Source: DATDAH01 sp036525535 (GTDB lineage Bacteria; Actinomycetota; Acidimicrobiia; Acidimicrobiales; DATDAH01). From it: 7,062 nucleotides of DNA. The notes below the pieces were generated by a model. It had not been told where the DNA came from and did not search any database. It saw nothing but the letters and a program-made list of their open reading frames with translations. Where the stretch lies: assembly GCA_036525535.1 (NCBI GenBank), contig DATDAH010000133.1, positions 1 to 7,062 on the forward strand. The letters are read 5' to 3'. Numbering within the stretch: the first letter of the stretch is position 1; the number at the start of each line of letters is the position of its first letter. This document shows, one piece after another, positions 1 to 6,318 of the stretch. Made by a program: the position numbers and the translations under genes.

Positions 1-1
1 A

Positions 2-247
2 GCCGGGGTGACCAAGCCGCTGCGGGACACCCTGAAGGCAGCCGAGAAGCGCTGGCAGAAGGCCGAGGACACGGTCGCCACGTTGGAGGCCCAGCTGGCC
101 GACCCCGACCTCTACGACCGTCCGGAGGAGGTGGCCGACGTCGCCCGCCGCCACGACGCGGCCACGACCGAGGCCGCCCAGGCCATGAAGGCGTTCGAGA
201 AGGCGGCCGACAAGCTCGAGGCCGCCGAAGCCCGCTTCGCCTCGTGA
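2..247 (+). CDS. C-terminal end of a probable ABC-F family ATPase (5' end outside window)
   Basis: The frame is already open at the left edge (GCC GGG then GTG at 8), so this is most likely the tail of a longer gene rather than a 79-residue protein. The visible part is highly charged, rich in Ala, Glu, Lys and Arg, and predicted to be helical. It has a PLRD opening, a first helix, the turn LADPDLYDRPEEV, and a second helix ending in KLEAAEARF. This helix, 'ADPxLY', helix layout matches the C-terminal coiled-coil arm of ABC-F proteins, soluble twin-ATPase translation factors or antibiotic ribosome-protection proteins with no membrane domain. No Walker or signature motif is visible, because those would lie upstream. 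The stop overlaps the next gene start by four bases (GTGA), so the two are probably co-translated. An unrelated coiled-coil protein starting at GTG 8 cannot be excluded. Confidence 0.62.
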   Translation, partial: AGVTKPLRDTLKAAEKRWQKAEDTVATLEAQLADPDLYDRPEEVADVARRHDAATTEAAQAMKAFEKAADKLEAAEARFAS

Positions 248-1563
248 CGGCGCCCGCCGAGGCCGCCCAGGACAGCCACTGGGACCGGTCGGTCAAGGCG
301 CTGATCGCCGGGACCTTCCTGAACACGGCGGCCCACCTGGCCGGGGTCACGGCCCTGGGCAAGCTGGTCTTCGACCTGACCGGACGCGAGCTCGACCTCG
401 GGCTCATCGGCTTGGCCGAGTTCCTCCCGGTCCTGTTGCTGGTCCTGGTGGCCGGTTCGATCGCCGACCGGGTGGACCGGCGTCTGATCACCGGGGTGGG
501 GGCGCTGGTCTCGGCCGCAGTGGCGGCCGCCCTCGCCGCCTACGCCGCGTCATCGCCGAGCGCCGTCGCCCCGATCTTCGCCCTGGTCGTGGTCATCGGC
601 ATCGCCGCCGCCTTCGTGTCGCCCGCCAGCCGGGCCCTGCCCGCCGACATCCTCGCCCCCGAGGACCTGCCCTGGTTGGTGGCCCGCCACTCGGCCACCT
701 GGCAGTCCGCCCTCATCGTGGGCCCGGTGCTGGGCGGCACCCTCTACGCCATCGACCCCGCGGCCCCATTCGTCGCCGTGGCCGTGCTGTACCTGCTGAG
801 CGCTCTGGCCTACCCGCTCATCCGCATCCGCCCCCGGAACTCGCCGGCGGAGGCCGAGATGGCGGCGGTCATCGAGGAGGAGGGCGACGAGCCCGCCCGG
901 CCCGGCCTCCACCACGCGCTGGAGGGTCTGCGCTTCATCCGTCAGCGGCCGATCCTGCTCGGCGCCATCTCCCTCGACCTCTTCGCCGTGCTCTTCGGCG
1001 GTGCCGTGGCCCTGCTCCCGGCCATCACCGAGGACCGCCTCGGCGTGGGCGCCGTCGGCCTCGGCTGGCTGCGAGCGGCGGGCGGCATCGGGGCGGGCGC
1101 CGTCACGCTCGTCCTGACCCGGAAGCCGGTCGTCCGGCGCATCGGGCGCACGCTGCTCACCGCCGTCGCCGTGTTCGGCGTGGCCACCATCGCCCTCGGC
1201 CTCACCCGGTCCTACGGGGTGGCCTTCGCCGCCATGCTCGTGCTCTCGGGGGCCGACGCCATCAGCGTGTTCATCCGGGCGACCCTCGTGCCCCTGGTCG
1301 TCCCCCAGGAGATGCGGGGTCGGGTCCTGGCCGTCGAGAACGTCTTCATCGGCGGCTCCAACGAGCTGGGCGCCTTCGAGTCGGGTGTCGCCGGCCAGAT
1401 CCTGGGCCCGGCCGGGGCCGTCGTCCTTGGCGGGGCAGCCACGGTCGCCATCGCCGGGACCTGGGCCCTGGCCTTCCCCGCCCTCCGCGACATCGACCGC
1501 TTCCCGGGCAGTGGGACGCCCGTCGAGCGCGACGTCATCATCCTGGACGAGCTCGGCCCGTAG
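244..1563 (+). CDS. MFS transporter, EntS-like (MFS_3) exporter
   Basis: A 439-residue, strongly hydrophobic protein of normal length for a 12-helix major facilitator. Hydrophobic segments lie roughly at residues 17-38, 50-72, 84-104, 107-127, 150-171, 174-193, 237-260, 268-290, 302-320, 325-347, 362-380 and 388-412. The MFS motif A is visible between helices 2 and 3 as GSIADRVDRR (71-80). An acidic cytoplasmic loop (about 196-235, with a run of Glu) separates the two halves. A second conserved stretch, PQEMRGRVLAVENV (354-367), followed by Gly- and Asn-rich sequence, is typical of the EntS/MFS_3 group of proton-driven exporters of siderophores or drugs. The substrate cannot be told from sequence. 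The start is GTG 244, overlapping the previous stop as GTGA; no good Shine-Dalgarno precedes it, which fits translational coupling. The family call is firm and the substrate is unknown. Confidence 0.9.
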   Translation: MTAPAEAAQDSHWDRSVKALIAGTFLNTAAHLAGVTALGKLVFDLTGRELDLGLIGLAEFLPVLLLVLVAGSIADRVDRRLITGVGALVSAAVAAALAAYAASSPSAVAPIFALVVVIGIAAAFVSPASRALPADILAPEDLPWLVARHSATWQSALIVGPVLGGTLYAIDPAAPFVAVAVLYLLSALAYPLIRIRPRNSPAEAEMAAVIEEEGDEPARPGLHHALEGLRFIRQRPILLGAISLDLFAVLFGGAVALLPAITEDRLGVGAVGLGWLRAAGGIGAGAVTLVLTRKPVVRRIGRTLLTAVAVFGVATIALGLTRSYGVAFAAMLVLSGADAISVFIRATLVPLVVPQEMRGRVLAVENVFIGGSNELGAFESGVAGQILGPAGAVVLGGAATVAIAGTWALAFPALRDIDRFPGSGTPVERDVIILDELGP

Positions 1564-1587
1564 CGAGGACCCGTTGTGGCCCGTAGG

Positions 1588-1621
1588 TGCTCCTTCGGCT
1601 GCGCAGCGGAGCGGAGCAGCC
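1588..1621. other. GC-rich dyad cluster in the gap between the two MFS genes
   Basis: Several inverted repeats compete here. TGCTCC (1588-1593) can pair with GGAGCA (1613-1618), GGCTGC (1597-1602) with GCAGCC (1616-1621), and GCTGCGCAGC (1598-1607) is a perfect 10-base palindrome. GCGGA also occurs twice in tandem (1606-1615 region). No T-tract follows, so it does not look like a classical intrinsic terminator. It could be a leader RNA structure, an operator-like dyad or part of a dispersed intergenic repeat. The pairings are read directly; any role is unproven. Confidence 0.4.
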
Positions 1622-1640
1622 TCGATCGCTGGAAGCTTCG

Positions 1641-1666
1641 GCGGCGCCGGACTTGCCGAGCGCCGC
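1641..1666. other. Strong all-GC stem-loop upstream of the second MFS gene
   Basis: GCGGCGC (1641-1647) pairs with GCGCCGC (1660-1666). The stem continues inward as CGG (1648-1650) with CCG (1656-1658), leaving one bulged A at 1659 and a five-base loop ACTTG. That gives ten G-C pairs within 26 bases, ending 22 bases before the ATG at 1689. GAGG at 1667-1670 directly follows the stem and is the only purine-rich Shine-Dalgarno candidate, but it lies 18 bases from the ATG, which is too far to be ideal. There is no downstream T-run. It may pause or terminate transcription between the two exporters, or affect translation of the second one. In GC-rich DNA some stems arise by chance, but ten pairs is long. 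Confidence 0.5.
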
Positions 1667-1688
1667 GAGGCCAGTCAAGTGTGGCGTG

Positions 1689-2957
1689 ATGCCGGAACGA
1701 CTCGCGGCCGCCACGCGGGAGACGTTCGCGTCGTTCCGAGTGCGCAACTTCCGGCTCTTCTTCCTGGGCCAGGGCATCTCCCAGATCGGGAACTGGATGA
1801 CCCTGATCGCCCAGACCCTGCTGGTCCTCGACATCACCCACAGCGGGGTCGCCGTCGGCTTCCTGGCCGCCTGCCAGTTCGGCCCCGTCCTGCTGCTGGG
1901 GGCCTGGGCCGGCTTGGTCGCCGATCGCAGCGACAAGCGCCACCTCCTGCTCATCGTGCAGGTCGTGGCCATGGCGCAGTCGTTCCTGCTCGGCGCGCTG
2001 GCCTTCATGGACGACCCGCCGCTGGCCGCCCTGTTCGCCGTGGCGTCACTGGGCGGACTGTGCATGGCCTTCGACAACCCGGCCCGGCGGGCCTTCGTCG
2101 TCGAGATGGTCCCCGAAGACCTCGTCCACAACGCCGTCAGCCTGAACAGCGCCATGATGACCAGCTCCCGCGTCATCGGCCCGGCCCTGGGGGGGCTGCT
2201 CATCACCACCGTGGGCTACGGCTGGGCCTTCTGGGCCGACGGGCTCTCCTACATCGCCGTGCTCGTCAGCCTGTGGCTGATGCGCACCGAGGAGCTACGC
2301 CCGTCGACCCCGGCCGTCCGGGGCAAGGGCCAGGTGCGCCAGGGCCTGCGCTACGTGCGGGACACCCCCGTGCTCGCCGTGCCCCTGGCGATGATGGCCG
2401 TGGTCGGGACCCTCTCCTTCAACTTCCAGGTCGTCCTCCCGCTGCTCGTGACCCGGACCTTCGACCGGTCGAAGGCCACGTTCACCATCCTCTTCTCCTG
2501 CATCAGCCTCGGGTCACTGGTCGGCGCCCTGTGGACGGCCCGCCGCCGGTCGATCGGCGTGATCGACGTGGTGAAAGCGTCCTTGGCCTTCGGCGTGACC
2601 ATGCTCGCCCTCGCCGTCGCCCCGAGCATCGCCTGGGCCTTCCCCATCGGGGCCGTCATGGGCATGGCCAGCATCGGCTTCCTCACCGCCTCGACCGCCA
2701 TCGTCCAGACGAAGGCCGCCCCCGAGATGCGGGGCCGGGTCCTGGCCCTCCAGGCCATGGTCTTCCTGGGCAGCACCCCCATCGGCGGCCCCATCGTGGG
2801 CTACGTGTCCGAGCACCTCGGCCCCCGCTACGCCATCGCCATGGGCGGCTTCGCCGGCGTGGGGGCCGCCGCCTGGGGCGCCATGACCCTCCGCGGCGAC
2901 CGTCCGGAACCCGCCGAGCCCGCCGACCTCGAGGTCCCCGTCCCCGAGACGCCCTGA
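1689..2957 (+). CDS. MFS transporter, EntS-like (MFS_3) exporter, second copy
   Basis: A 422-residue membrane protein with the usual MFS_3 opening: a short basic N-terminus, then FRVRNFRLFFLGQGISQIG (16-34) leading into helix 1. Motif A between helices 2 and 3 reads AGLVADRSDKR (74-84). FDNPARRAFVVEMVP (128-142) and APEMRGRVLALQAM (344-357) are strongly typical of this export subfamily. About 12 hydrophobic segments are present, and the tail after residue 402 is Pro/Glu-rich and soluble. ATG 1689 was chosen over a GTG at 1587 because residues added upstream are low-complexity, Arg/Ser/Ala-rich and overlap the gap hairpins; GTG 1686 is also possible. No well-placed ribosome site is seen. It resembles the preceding gene in fold and motifs but not closely in sequence, so the two are distant paralogues and could act separately or as a pair. 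The substrate is unknown. Confidence 0.9.
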   Translation: MPERLAAATRETFASFRVRNFRLFFLGQGISQIGNWMTLIAQTLLVLDITHSGVAVGFLAACQFGPVLLLGAWAGLVADRSDKRHLLLIVQVVAMAQSFLLGALAFMDDPPLAALFAVASLGGLCMAFDNPARRAFVVEMVPEDLVHNAVSLNSAMMTSSRVIGPALGGLLITTVGYGWAFWADGLSYIAVLVSLWLMRTEELRPSTPAVRGKGQVRQGLRYVRDTPVLAVPLAMMAVVGTLSFNFQVVLPLLVTRTFDRSKATFTILFSCISLGSLVGALWTARRRSIGVIDVVKASLAFGVTMLALAVAPSIAWAFPIGAVMGMASIGFLTASTAIVQTKAAPEMRGRVLALQAMVFLGSTPIGGPIVGYVSEHLGPRYAIAMGGFAGVGAAAWGAMTLRGDRPEPAEPADLEVPVPETP

Positions 2958-2977
2958 GCCTTCGCTGTGCGAGAGTC

Positions 2978-3958
2978 ATGACCGTGACGTTGGCCATGCC
3001 GCCGGAGTGGGCGCCCCATGAGCGGTGTGTGGTGGCGTGGCCGTGCCGGGCCGACATGTGGGGCGGGCAGCAGGACGCGGCGAAGGCCGCACACGCCGCC
3101 GTGGTGAACGCCATCGTGGCCTTCGAGCCGGTGCTGCTGGTGGCCAACCCCGGCGCCGGAGTCGAGGCGGCGGCGGCCTGCCCGGACGCCGAGGTGGTCG
3201 AGTGGCCGCTGGACGACTCATGGGCCCGGGACATCGGAGCCATCGTGCTGACCGGTGACGGGCGCCGGGCGGGGCTGACCCCGGTCTTCAACGGGTGGGG
3301 CGAGAAGTTCCACCCCTACGACGAGGACGCCCGCTTCGCCGTGCGCATGTGCGAGCACCTCGGCCTCGACCGGGTCGACGCCTTCCCCTTCGTGCTGGAG
3401 GGTGGGGCCATCACCGTCGACGGGGCCGGCGCGGTGATCACCACCGAGCAGTGCCTGCTCAACCCCAACCGCAATCCGAGCCTGGACCGGGCCGGCATCG
3501 AGGCCGAGCTGCGCAAGTGGCTCGGCGTGGAACGGGTGGTCTGGCTGCCGTACGGGCTGATCGACGACGACGACACCGACGGTCATGTCGACAACGTGGC
3601 CCTGTGCGTCCGGCCCGGCGTCGTGCTGGCCCAGACCACGACCGACCCGACCCATGCCGACCACGACCGCCTGCGGGCCAATGTCGACGTGCTGGTCGAG
3701 GCCGGCTACGAGGTCGTCGAGATCGACGTCCTGCCCGAGGTCGTCATCGACGGCCGTCGTGCGGGGGTCCCGCCCCTGAACCTGTACCTGGCCAACGGGG
3801 CCGCCATCGTGCCCGTCGTCGACGGGCCCGAAGGCGATGCTGCCCTCGCCGCCGTCCGGGCCGCCCTGCCCGAGCGCGAGGTGGTCGGCGTCCCCGGCGA
3901 CGTCCTCGCCTTCGGCGGCGGCGGGATCCACTGCATCACCCAACAGGTGCCACGCTGA
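2978..3958 (+). CDS. aguA: Agmatine deiminase (agmatine iminohydrolase)
   Basis: Hydrolyses agmatine to N-carbamoylputrescine and ammonia in the cytoplasm, the first step of the AguA-AguB route to putrescine. The 326-residue protein belongs to the guanidine-modifying, porphyromonas-type deiminase family. It starts with the typical MPPEWAPHERCVVAWP stretch (7-22). It then shows DDSWARDIG (79-87), FNGWG (104-108), LEGGAI (140-145), GHVDN (202-206) and, near the end, GGGGIHCITQQ (313-323). By family comparison the catalytic set is Asp85, Glu141, His203, Asp205 and nucleophile Cys319; all are present. It is slightly shorter than many homologues (about 340-370). The start is uncertain: ATG 2978 has GAGAG (2971-2975) only two bases away, GTG 2984 has ideal eight-base spacing to the same site, and ATG 2996 matches the usual family N-terminus. 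It follows the second MFS stop by 20 bases and overlaps aguB by one base, indicating one transcript. Confidence 0.93.
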   Translation: MTVTLAMPPEWAPHERCVVAWPCRADMWGGQQDAAKAAHAAVVNAIVAFEPVLLVANPGAGVEAAAACPDAEVVEWPLDDSWARDIGAIVLTGDGRRAGLTPVFNGWGEKFHPYDEDARFAVRMCEHLGLDRVDAFPFVLEGGAITVDGAGAVITTEQCLLNPNRNPSLDRAGIEAELRKWLGVERVVWLPYGLIDDDDTDGHVDNVALCVRPGVVLAQTTTDPTHADHDRLRANVDVLVEAGYEVVEIDVLPEVVIDGRRAGVPPLNLYLANGAAIVPVVDGPEGDAALAAVRAALPEREVVGVPGDVLAFGGGGIHCITQQVPR

Positions 3959-3960
3959 TG
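3945..3960 (+). promoter_or_regulatory. Ribosome site and TGATG stop/start junction of aguA-aguB
   Basis: The aguA stop TGA (3956-3958) shares its final A with the aguB ATG (3958-3960). AGGTG at 3945-3949 lies eight bases before that ATG and can serve as a modest Shine-Dalgarno inside the aguA coding region. This arrangement is typical of translational coupling by termination and re-initiation, which would keep the two pathway enzymes in step. The junction is seen directly; the coupling is inferred. Confidence 0.6.
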
Positions 3961-4893
3961 CCCATCGAGCTGCTCACCCACATCGACCAGCCGTCGGACT
4001 CGCCCGCCCGGGTGGATGCCTCGTCGCGGCCGCCCTTCCGGATCGGCGCCGTCCAGCAGCGCTGGCACGAGGACGCGGCCGAGCACCGAGCCGCCCTGCG
4101 CGACAGCGTGAAGATGGCGGCCGACACCGGCGCCCGCCTGGTCTGCCTCCAGGAGCTGACCCTCTCGCCCTACTTCGCCGTCACCCCCGAGGGGCCATCG
4201 GCGGTGGGCGCCACCCCCGAACCGCTGCCCGGTGGGCCCACCCACGACCTGGCCACCGAGCTGGCCAGGGATTTCGACCTGTTCGTCCACGCCTCCCTCT
4301 ACGAGGATGCCGGCGACGGGGGACTCGGCTTCAACACCGCCATCTGCGTCGGCCCCGGCGGGGAGCTCGTGGCCCGCACCCGCAAGCTCCACCTCCCGGT
4401 CACCGCGGGCTACTACGAGGACCGGTACTTCCGACCCGGTGACGGGGGCTACCCGGTCGTCGCCGTGGGGGATGCCCACGTCGGCTTCCCGACCTGTTGG
4501 GACCAGTGGTTCCCCGAGCTGGCCCGGGCCTACTCGCTGGGCGGGGCCGAGGTCATCGTCTACCCCACGGCCATCGGCTCCGAGCCCGACCACCCCGACT
4601 TCGACACCCAGCCGTTGTGGGAGAAGGTCATCGTCGGCAACGGGGTGGCCAACGGCACCTTCATGGTCGCCGTCAACCGCATCGGCACCGAGCCCCCCCT
4701 CACGTTCTACGGCTCGTCCTTCATCAGCGACCCCTACGGACGCGTGCTGCTCAAGGCCCCCCGGGACCAGCCCGCCGTGCTCGTCGCCGACCTGGACCTG
4801 GACGAGCGACGGGACTGGCTGAGGCTCTTCCCCTTCCTCACCACCCGCCGCCCCGACACCTACGACCCGCTGGTCGAGCCGCCGAGGGCCTGA
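3958..4893 (+). CDS. aguB: N-carbamoylputrescine amidase (nitrilase superfamily)
   Basis: Hydrolyses N-carbamoylputrescine to putrescine, CO2 and ammonia, completing the route begun by the preceding gene. The 311-residue protein is a carbon-nitrogen hydrolase with the Glu-Lys-Cys triad: Glu66 in CLQEL, Lys143 in RTRKLHLP and nucleophile Cys180 in FPTCWDQWFPE. CWDQWFPE followed by GGAEVIVYPTAIGSEP (195-210) is a hallmark of carbamoylputrescine amidases within the superfamily, and GYYEDRYFRPGD (151-162) also fits. The C-terminal RRPDTYDPL matches the family ending. The first 27 residues, polar and rich in Ser, Pro and Asp, form an extension before the conserved core at FRIGAVQQRW (28-37). GTG 4012 is an alternative start, but it has no better ribosome site and would break the neat overlap with aguA. 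Adjacency to aguA strongly supports this substrate over other nitrilase-family activities. Confidence 0.92.
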   Translation: MPIELLTHIDQPSDSPARVDASSRPPFRIGAVQQRWHEDAAEHRAALRDSVKMAADTGARLVCLQELTLSPYFAVTPEGPSAVGATPEPLPGGPTHDLATELARDFDLFVHASLYEDAGDGGLGFNTAICVGPGGELVARTRKLHLPVTAGYYEDRYFRPGDGGYPVVAVGDAHVGFPTCWDQWFPELARAYSLGGAEVIVYPTAIGSEPDHPDFDTQPLWEKVIVGNGVANGTFMVAVNRIGTEPPLTFYGSSFISDPYGRVLLKAPRDQPAVLVADLDLDERRDWLRLFPFLTTRRPDTYDPLVEPPRA

Positions 4894-5919
4894 TCAGGCG
4901 GCGCGGGTGAGGGCTGCCTCGTCGGACACCAGCTCGTAGGAGCGGATGCGGTCGTCGGTGGCGTGCAGCATCGTGGTCAGCATCAGCTCGTCGGCCCCGG
5001 TCCGGGCCACGAGGTCCTCGAGTTGGGCCCGCACGGCCGACGGTTCACCCACCACGTGCGAGTCGGTCCAGTGGCGCACCGCCTCCCGCTCAAAGGGCGT
5101 GAAGTTGTACGCCGCGGCCTCCTCCGGGCTGGGGTAGAGGCCGGGCTTGCCTTGGCGCAGGCGGAGGAAGGCCAGGACGCCAGGAGCGGCCAGGCGGCGG
5201 GCCTCCTCGTCGGACTCGGCGCAGACCACGTTGACGCCGAGCATCACGTAGGGCGCCTCGAGCACCTCGGACGGCTGGAAGGCCGAGCGATAGACCTGCA
5301 GGGCGGGCTCGGTGTTGGCGGCGGCGAAGTGGTGGGCGAAGGAGAAGGGCAGCCCCAGCTGGCCGGCCAGGTGGGCGCTGTAGTCACTGGAGCCCAGGAG
5401 CCAGAGCGCCGGCTGGTAACCCCGGCCGGGCGTGGCCTGGATCGACGCGTAGGGGTGGCGCTCGGGGAAGCCGCCGTTGAAGTAGGCGAGGAGCTCGGCC
5501 AGCTGCTGAGGCAGGTCGTCGCCCGACGAGGCCTCTGCGCCACGGCGCAGAGCGTGCGCGGTGGCCGGGTTGGTGCCCGGCGCCCGCCCGATGCCAAGGT
5601 CGATGCGCCCAGGCTCGAGGGCCTCCAGCATCCCGAACTGCTCGGCGATGACCAGGGGCGAGTGGTTGGGCAGCATCACCCCGCCCGAGCCCAGCCGGAT
5701 GGTCGACGTCTCCGCCGCGACCCGGGCCAGGAGCACGGCGGGCGACGAGCTGGCGATGCCCGGCATCGAGTGGTGCTCCGCCACCCAGTAGCGCCGGTAG
5801 CCGAGTCGTTCGACCTCGCGAGCCAAGCGCAACGCGGCGGCCAGGGCATCGGCCGGCGTCGACCCTTGGGCCACCGGGGCCAGGTCGAGGACCGAGAGGG
5901 GGGTGACGAAGTCGGGCAT
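4894..5919 (-). CDS. LLM class flavin-dependent oxidoreductase, MsnO8-like
   Basis: A 341-residue soluble enzyme of the bacterial luciferase-like TIM-barrel family, which uses reduced flavin (FMNH2 or F420H2) to oxidise or reduce small molecules. Visible family blocks are PLSVLDLAPVAQG (7-19), RYWVAEHHSMPGIASSSP (43-60), GGVMLPNHSPLVIAEQFG (79-96), PGRIDLGIGRAPGT (103-116), the LGSSDYSAHLAGQLGLPF stretch (175-192) and ADELMLTTML (309-318). WVAEHH and the GRAPGT block are characteristic of the MsnO8/YhbW-type subgroup, which has no well-fixed substrate. Start ATG at 5917-5919 was chosen because the conserved core begins right after it; the frame stays open to 6282 but that stretch is the antisense of the neighbouring acetyltransferase. 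No Shine-Dalgarno is evident upstream. Its stop abuts the aguB stop with no spacer. Confidence 0.9.
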   Translation of the reverse strand: MPDFVTPLSVLDLAPVAQGSTPADALAAALRLAREVERLGYRRYWVAEHHSMPGIASSSPAVLLARVAAETSTIRLGSGGVMLPNHSPLVIAEQFGMLEALEPGRIDLGIGRAPGTNPATAHALRRGAEASSGDDLPQQLAELLAYFNGGFPERHPYASIQATPGRGYQPALWLLGSSDYSAHLAGQLGLPFSFAHHFAAANTEPALQVYRSAFQPSEVLEAPYVMLGVNVVCAESDEEARRLAAPGVLAFLRLRQGKPGLYPSPEEAAAYNFTPFEREAVRHWTDSHVVGEPSAVRAQLEDLVARTGADELMLTTMLHATDDRIRSYELVSDEAALTRAA

Positions 5920-5983
5920 CACCGGGTAGAACGCGGGAGAGCGGCGGGTTCTTCCGTCGCCCGACGGGTACGAGGGAGCACCG
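5920..5983. promoter_or_regulatory. Divergent gap between the flavin oxidoreductase and the acetyltransferase
   Basis: This 64-base gap must hold, or lie within, the promoters for both divergent genes unless these start inside neighbouring coding sequence. I found no convincing -35/-10 pair on either strand. TAGAAC at 5927-5932 is a weak plus-strand -10-like hexamer with no matching -35. No clear operator dyad was seen. Confidence 0.3.
5972..5978 (+). promoter_or_regulatory. Shine-Dalgarno of the GNAT-like gene
   Basis: GAGGGAG lies five bases before ATG 5984. It is the best ribosome binding site in the window and fixes the start of this short gene. Confidence 0.7.
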
Positions 5984-6268
5984 ATGGCGGATGTGCGGCG
6001 GAACGACGACGTGGGCCAGTACGAGATCTGGCTGGACGGGAGCAGGGTGGGCCTCACCCAGTTCCGGGTGCGGCCCGACGGCGTACTCGTCTTCCCCCAC
6101 ACGGAGGTCGACGAAGACCGTCGCGGCCAAGGCCTGGCCGGCGAGCTCATCGGTGGCGCGCTGGACGATGTCCGCGAGCGGGGCGAGACGATCATCGCCC
6201 AGTGCCCCGCCGTAGCCGGCTTCATCGCGGACCACGCCGAGTACGCGGACCTCCAGGCCGCCGCTTGA
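5984..6268 (+). CDS. Small GNAT-like N-acetyltransferase (Acetyltransf_CG / YidJ-like)
   Basis: A 94-residue cytoplasmic protein matching the minimal single-domain GNAT family known as Acetyltransf_CG. Near the N-terminus the pattern is YEIWLDGSRVGLTQFRV (13-29), two beta strands joined by a turn. VFPHTEVDEDRRGQGLAGEL (36-55) follows; it holds the conserved HTEV and the acetyl-CoA pyrophosphate-binding loop RRGQGLAG. The protein ends with a helix and AQCPAVAGFIADHAEY (72-87), where the conserved Cys-Pro and the His-x-x-Tyr ending are kept. Length is normal for this family, which is about half a full GNAT. The acceptor substrate is unknown for most members. Start ATG 5984 has a strong ribosome site. 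It is transcribed alone, divergent from the flavin oxidoreductase and convergent with the ABC ATPase, so context gives little hint of function. Confidence 0.88.
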   Translation: MADVRRNDDVGQYEIWLDGSRVGLTQFRVRPDGVLVFPHTEVDEDRRGQGLAGELIGGALDDVRERGETIIAQCPAVAGFIADHAEYADLQAAA

Positions 6269-6281
6269 GCTGACCACCCCA

Positions 6282-6312
6282 CGCGTGCCCGACGCGGTCC
6301 GCGGCGAGCCGC
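6282..6312. terminator. Two small tandem hairpins in a convergent gap, possible terminator
   Basis: Between the GNAT-like stop (6266-6268) and the ABC ATPase stop (6319-6321) lie CGCGT (6282-6286) pairing with ACGCG (6292-6296) around a five-base loop, and GCGG (6301-6304) pairing with CCGC (6309-6312) around CGAG. Position suits a bidirectional terminator. The stems are short and no T-tract follows on either strand, so support is weak. Confidence 0.28.
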
Positions 6313-6318
6313 CCAGGC

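Noticed and set aside
1587..1688. Earlier GTG start for the second MFS gene (34 extra residues).
   Set aside because: The added stretch covers the gap hairpins, has no membrane or family sequence, and lacks a ribosome site; MFS_3 proteins usually start a few residues before the FRxRNFR motif.
1385..2977. Frame of aguA stays open for about 1.6 kb upstream, making an apparent 857-residue reading frame across both MFS genes.
   Set aside because: The upstream part is Arg/Pro/Gly-rich shadow sequence typical of alternative frames in GC-rich DNA, and it overlaps a well-supported MFS gene. The deiminase domain begins at 2978-2996.
3218..3943. Minus-strand 241-residue open frame opposite aguA.
   Set aside because: His/Val/Gly/Asp-rich mirror of aguA codons; no recognisable motif, and a strong gene lies on the other strand.
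3295..3957. Frame of aguB open upstream through most of aguA (apparent 532-residue protein).
   Set aside because: The added residues are Arg-rich shadow sequence antiphase to the real deiminase; the nitrilase domain starts after the ATG at 3958.
5920..6282. Possible 121-residue N-terminal extension of the flavin oxidoreductase.
   Set aside because: It is antisense to the GNAT-like gene and shows no domain; the conserved oxidoreductase core starts directly after ATG 5919.
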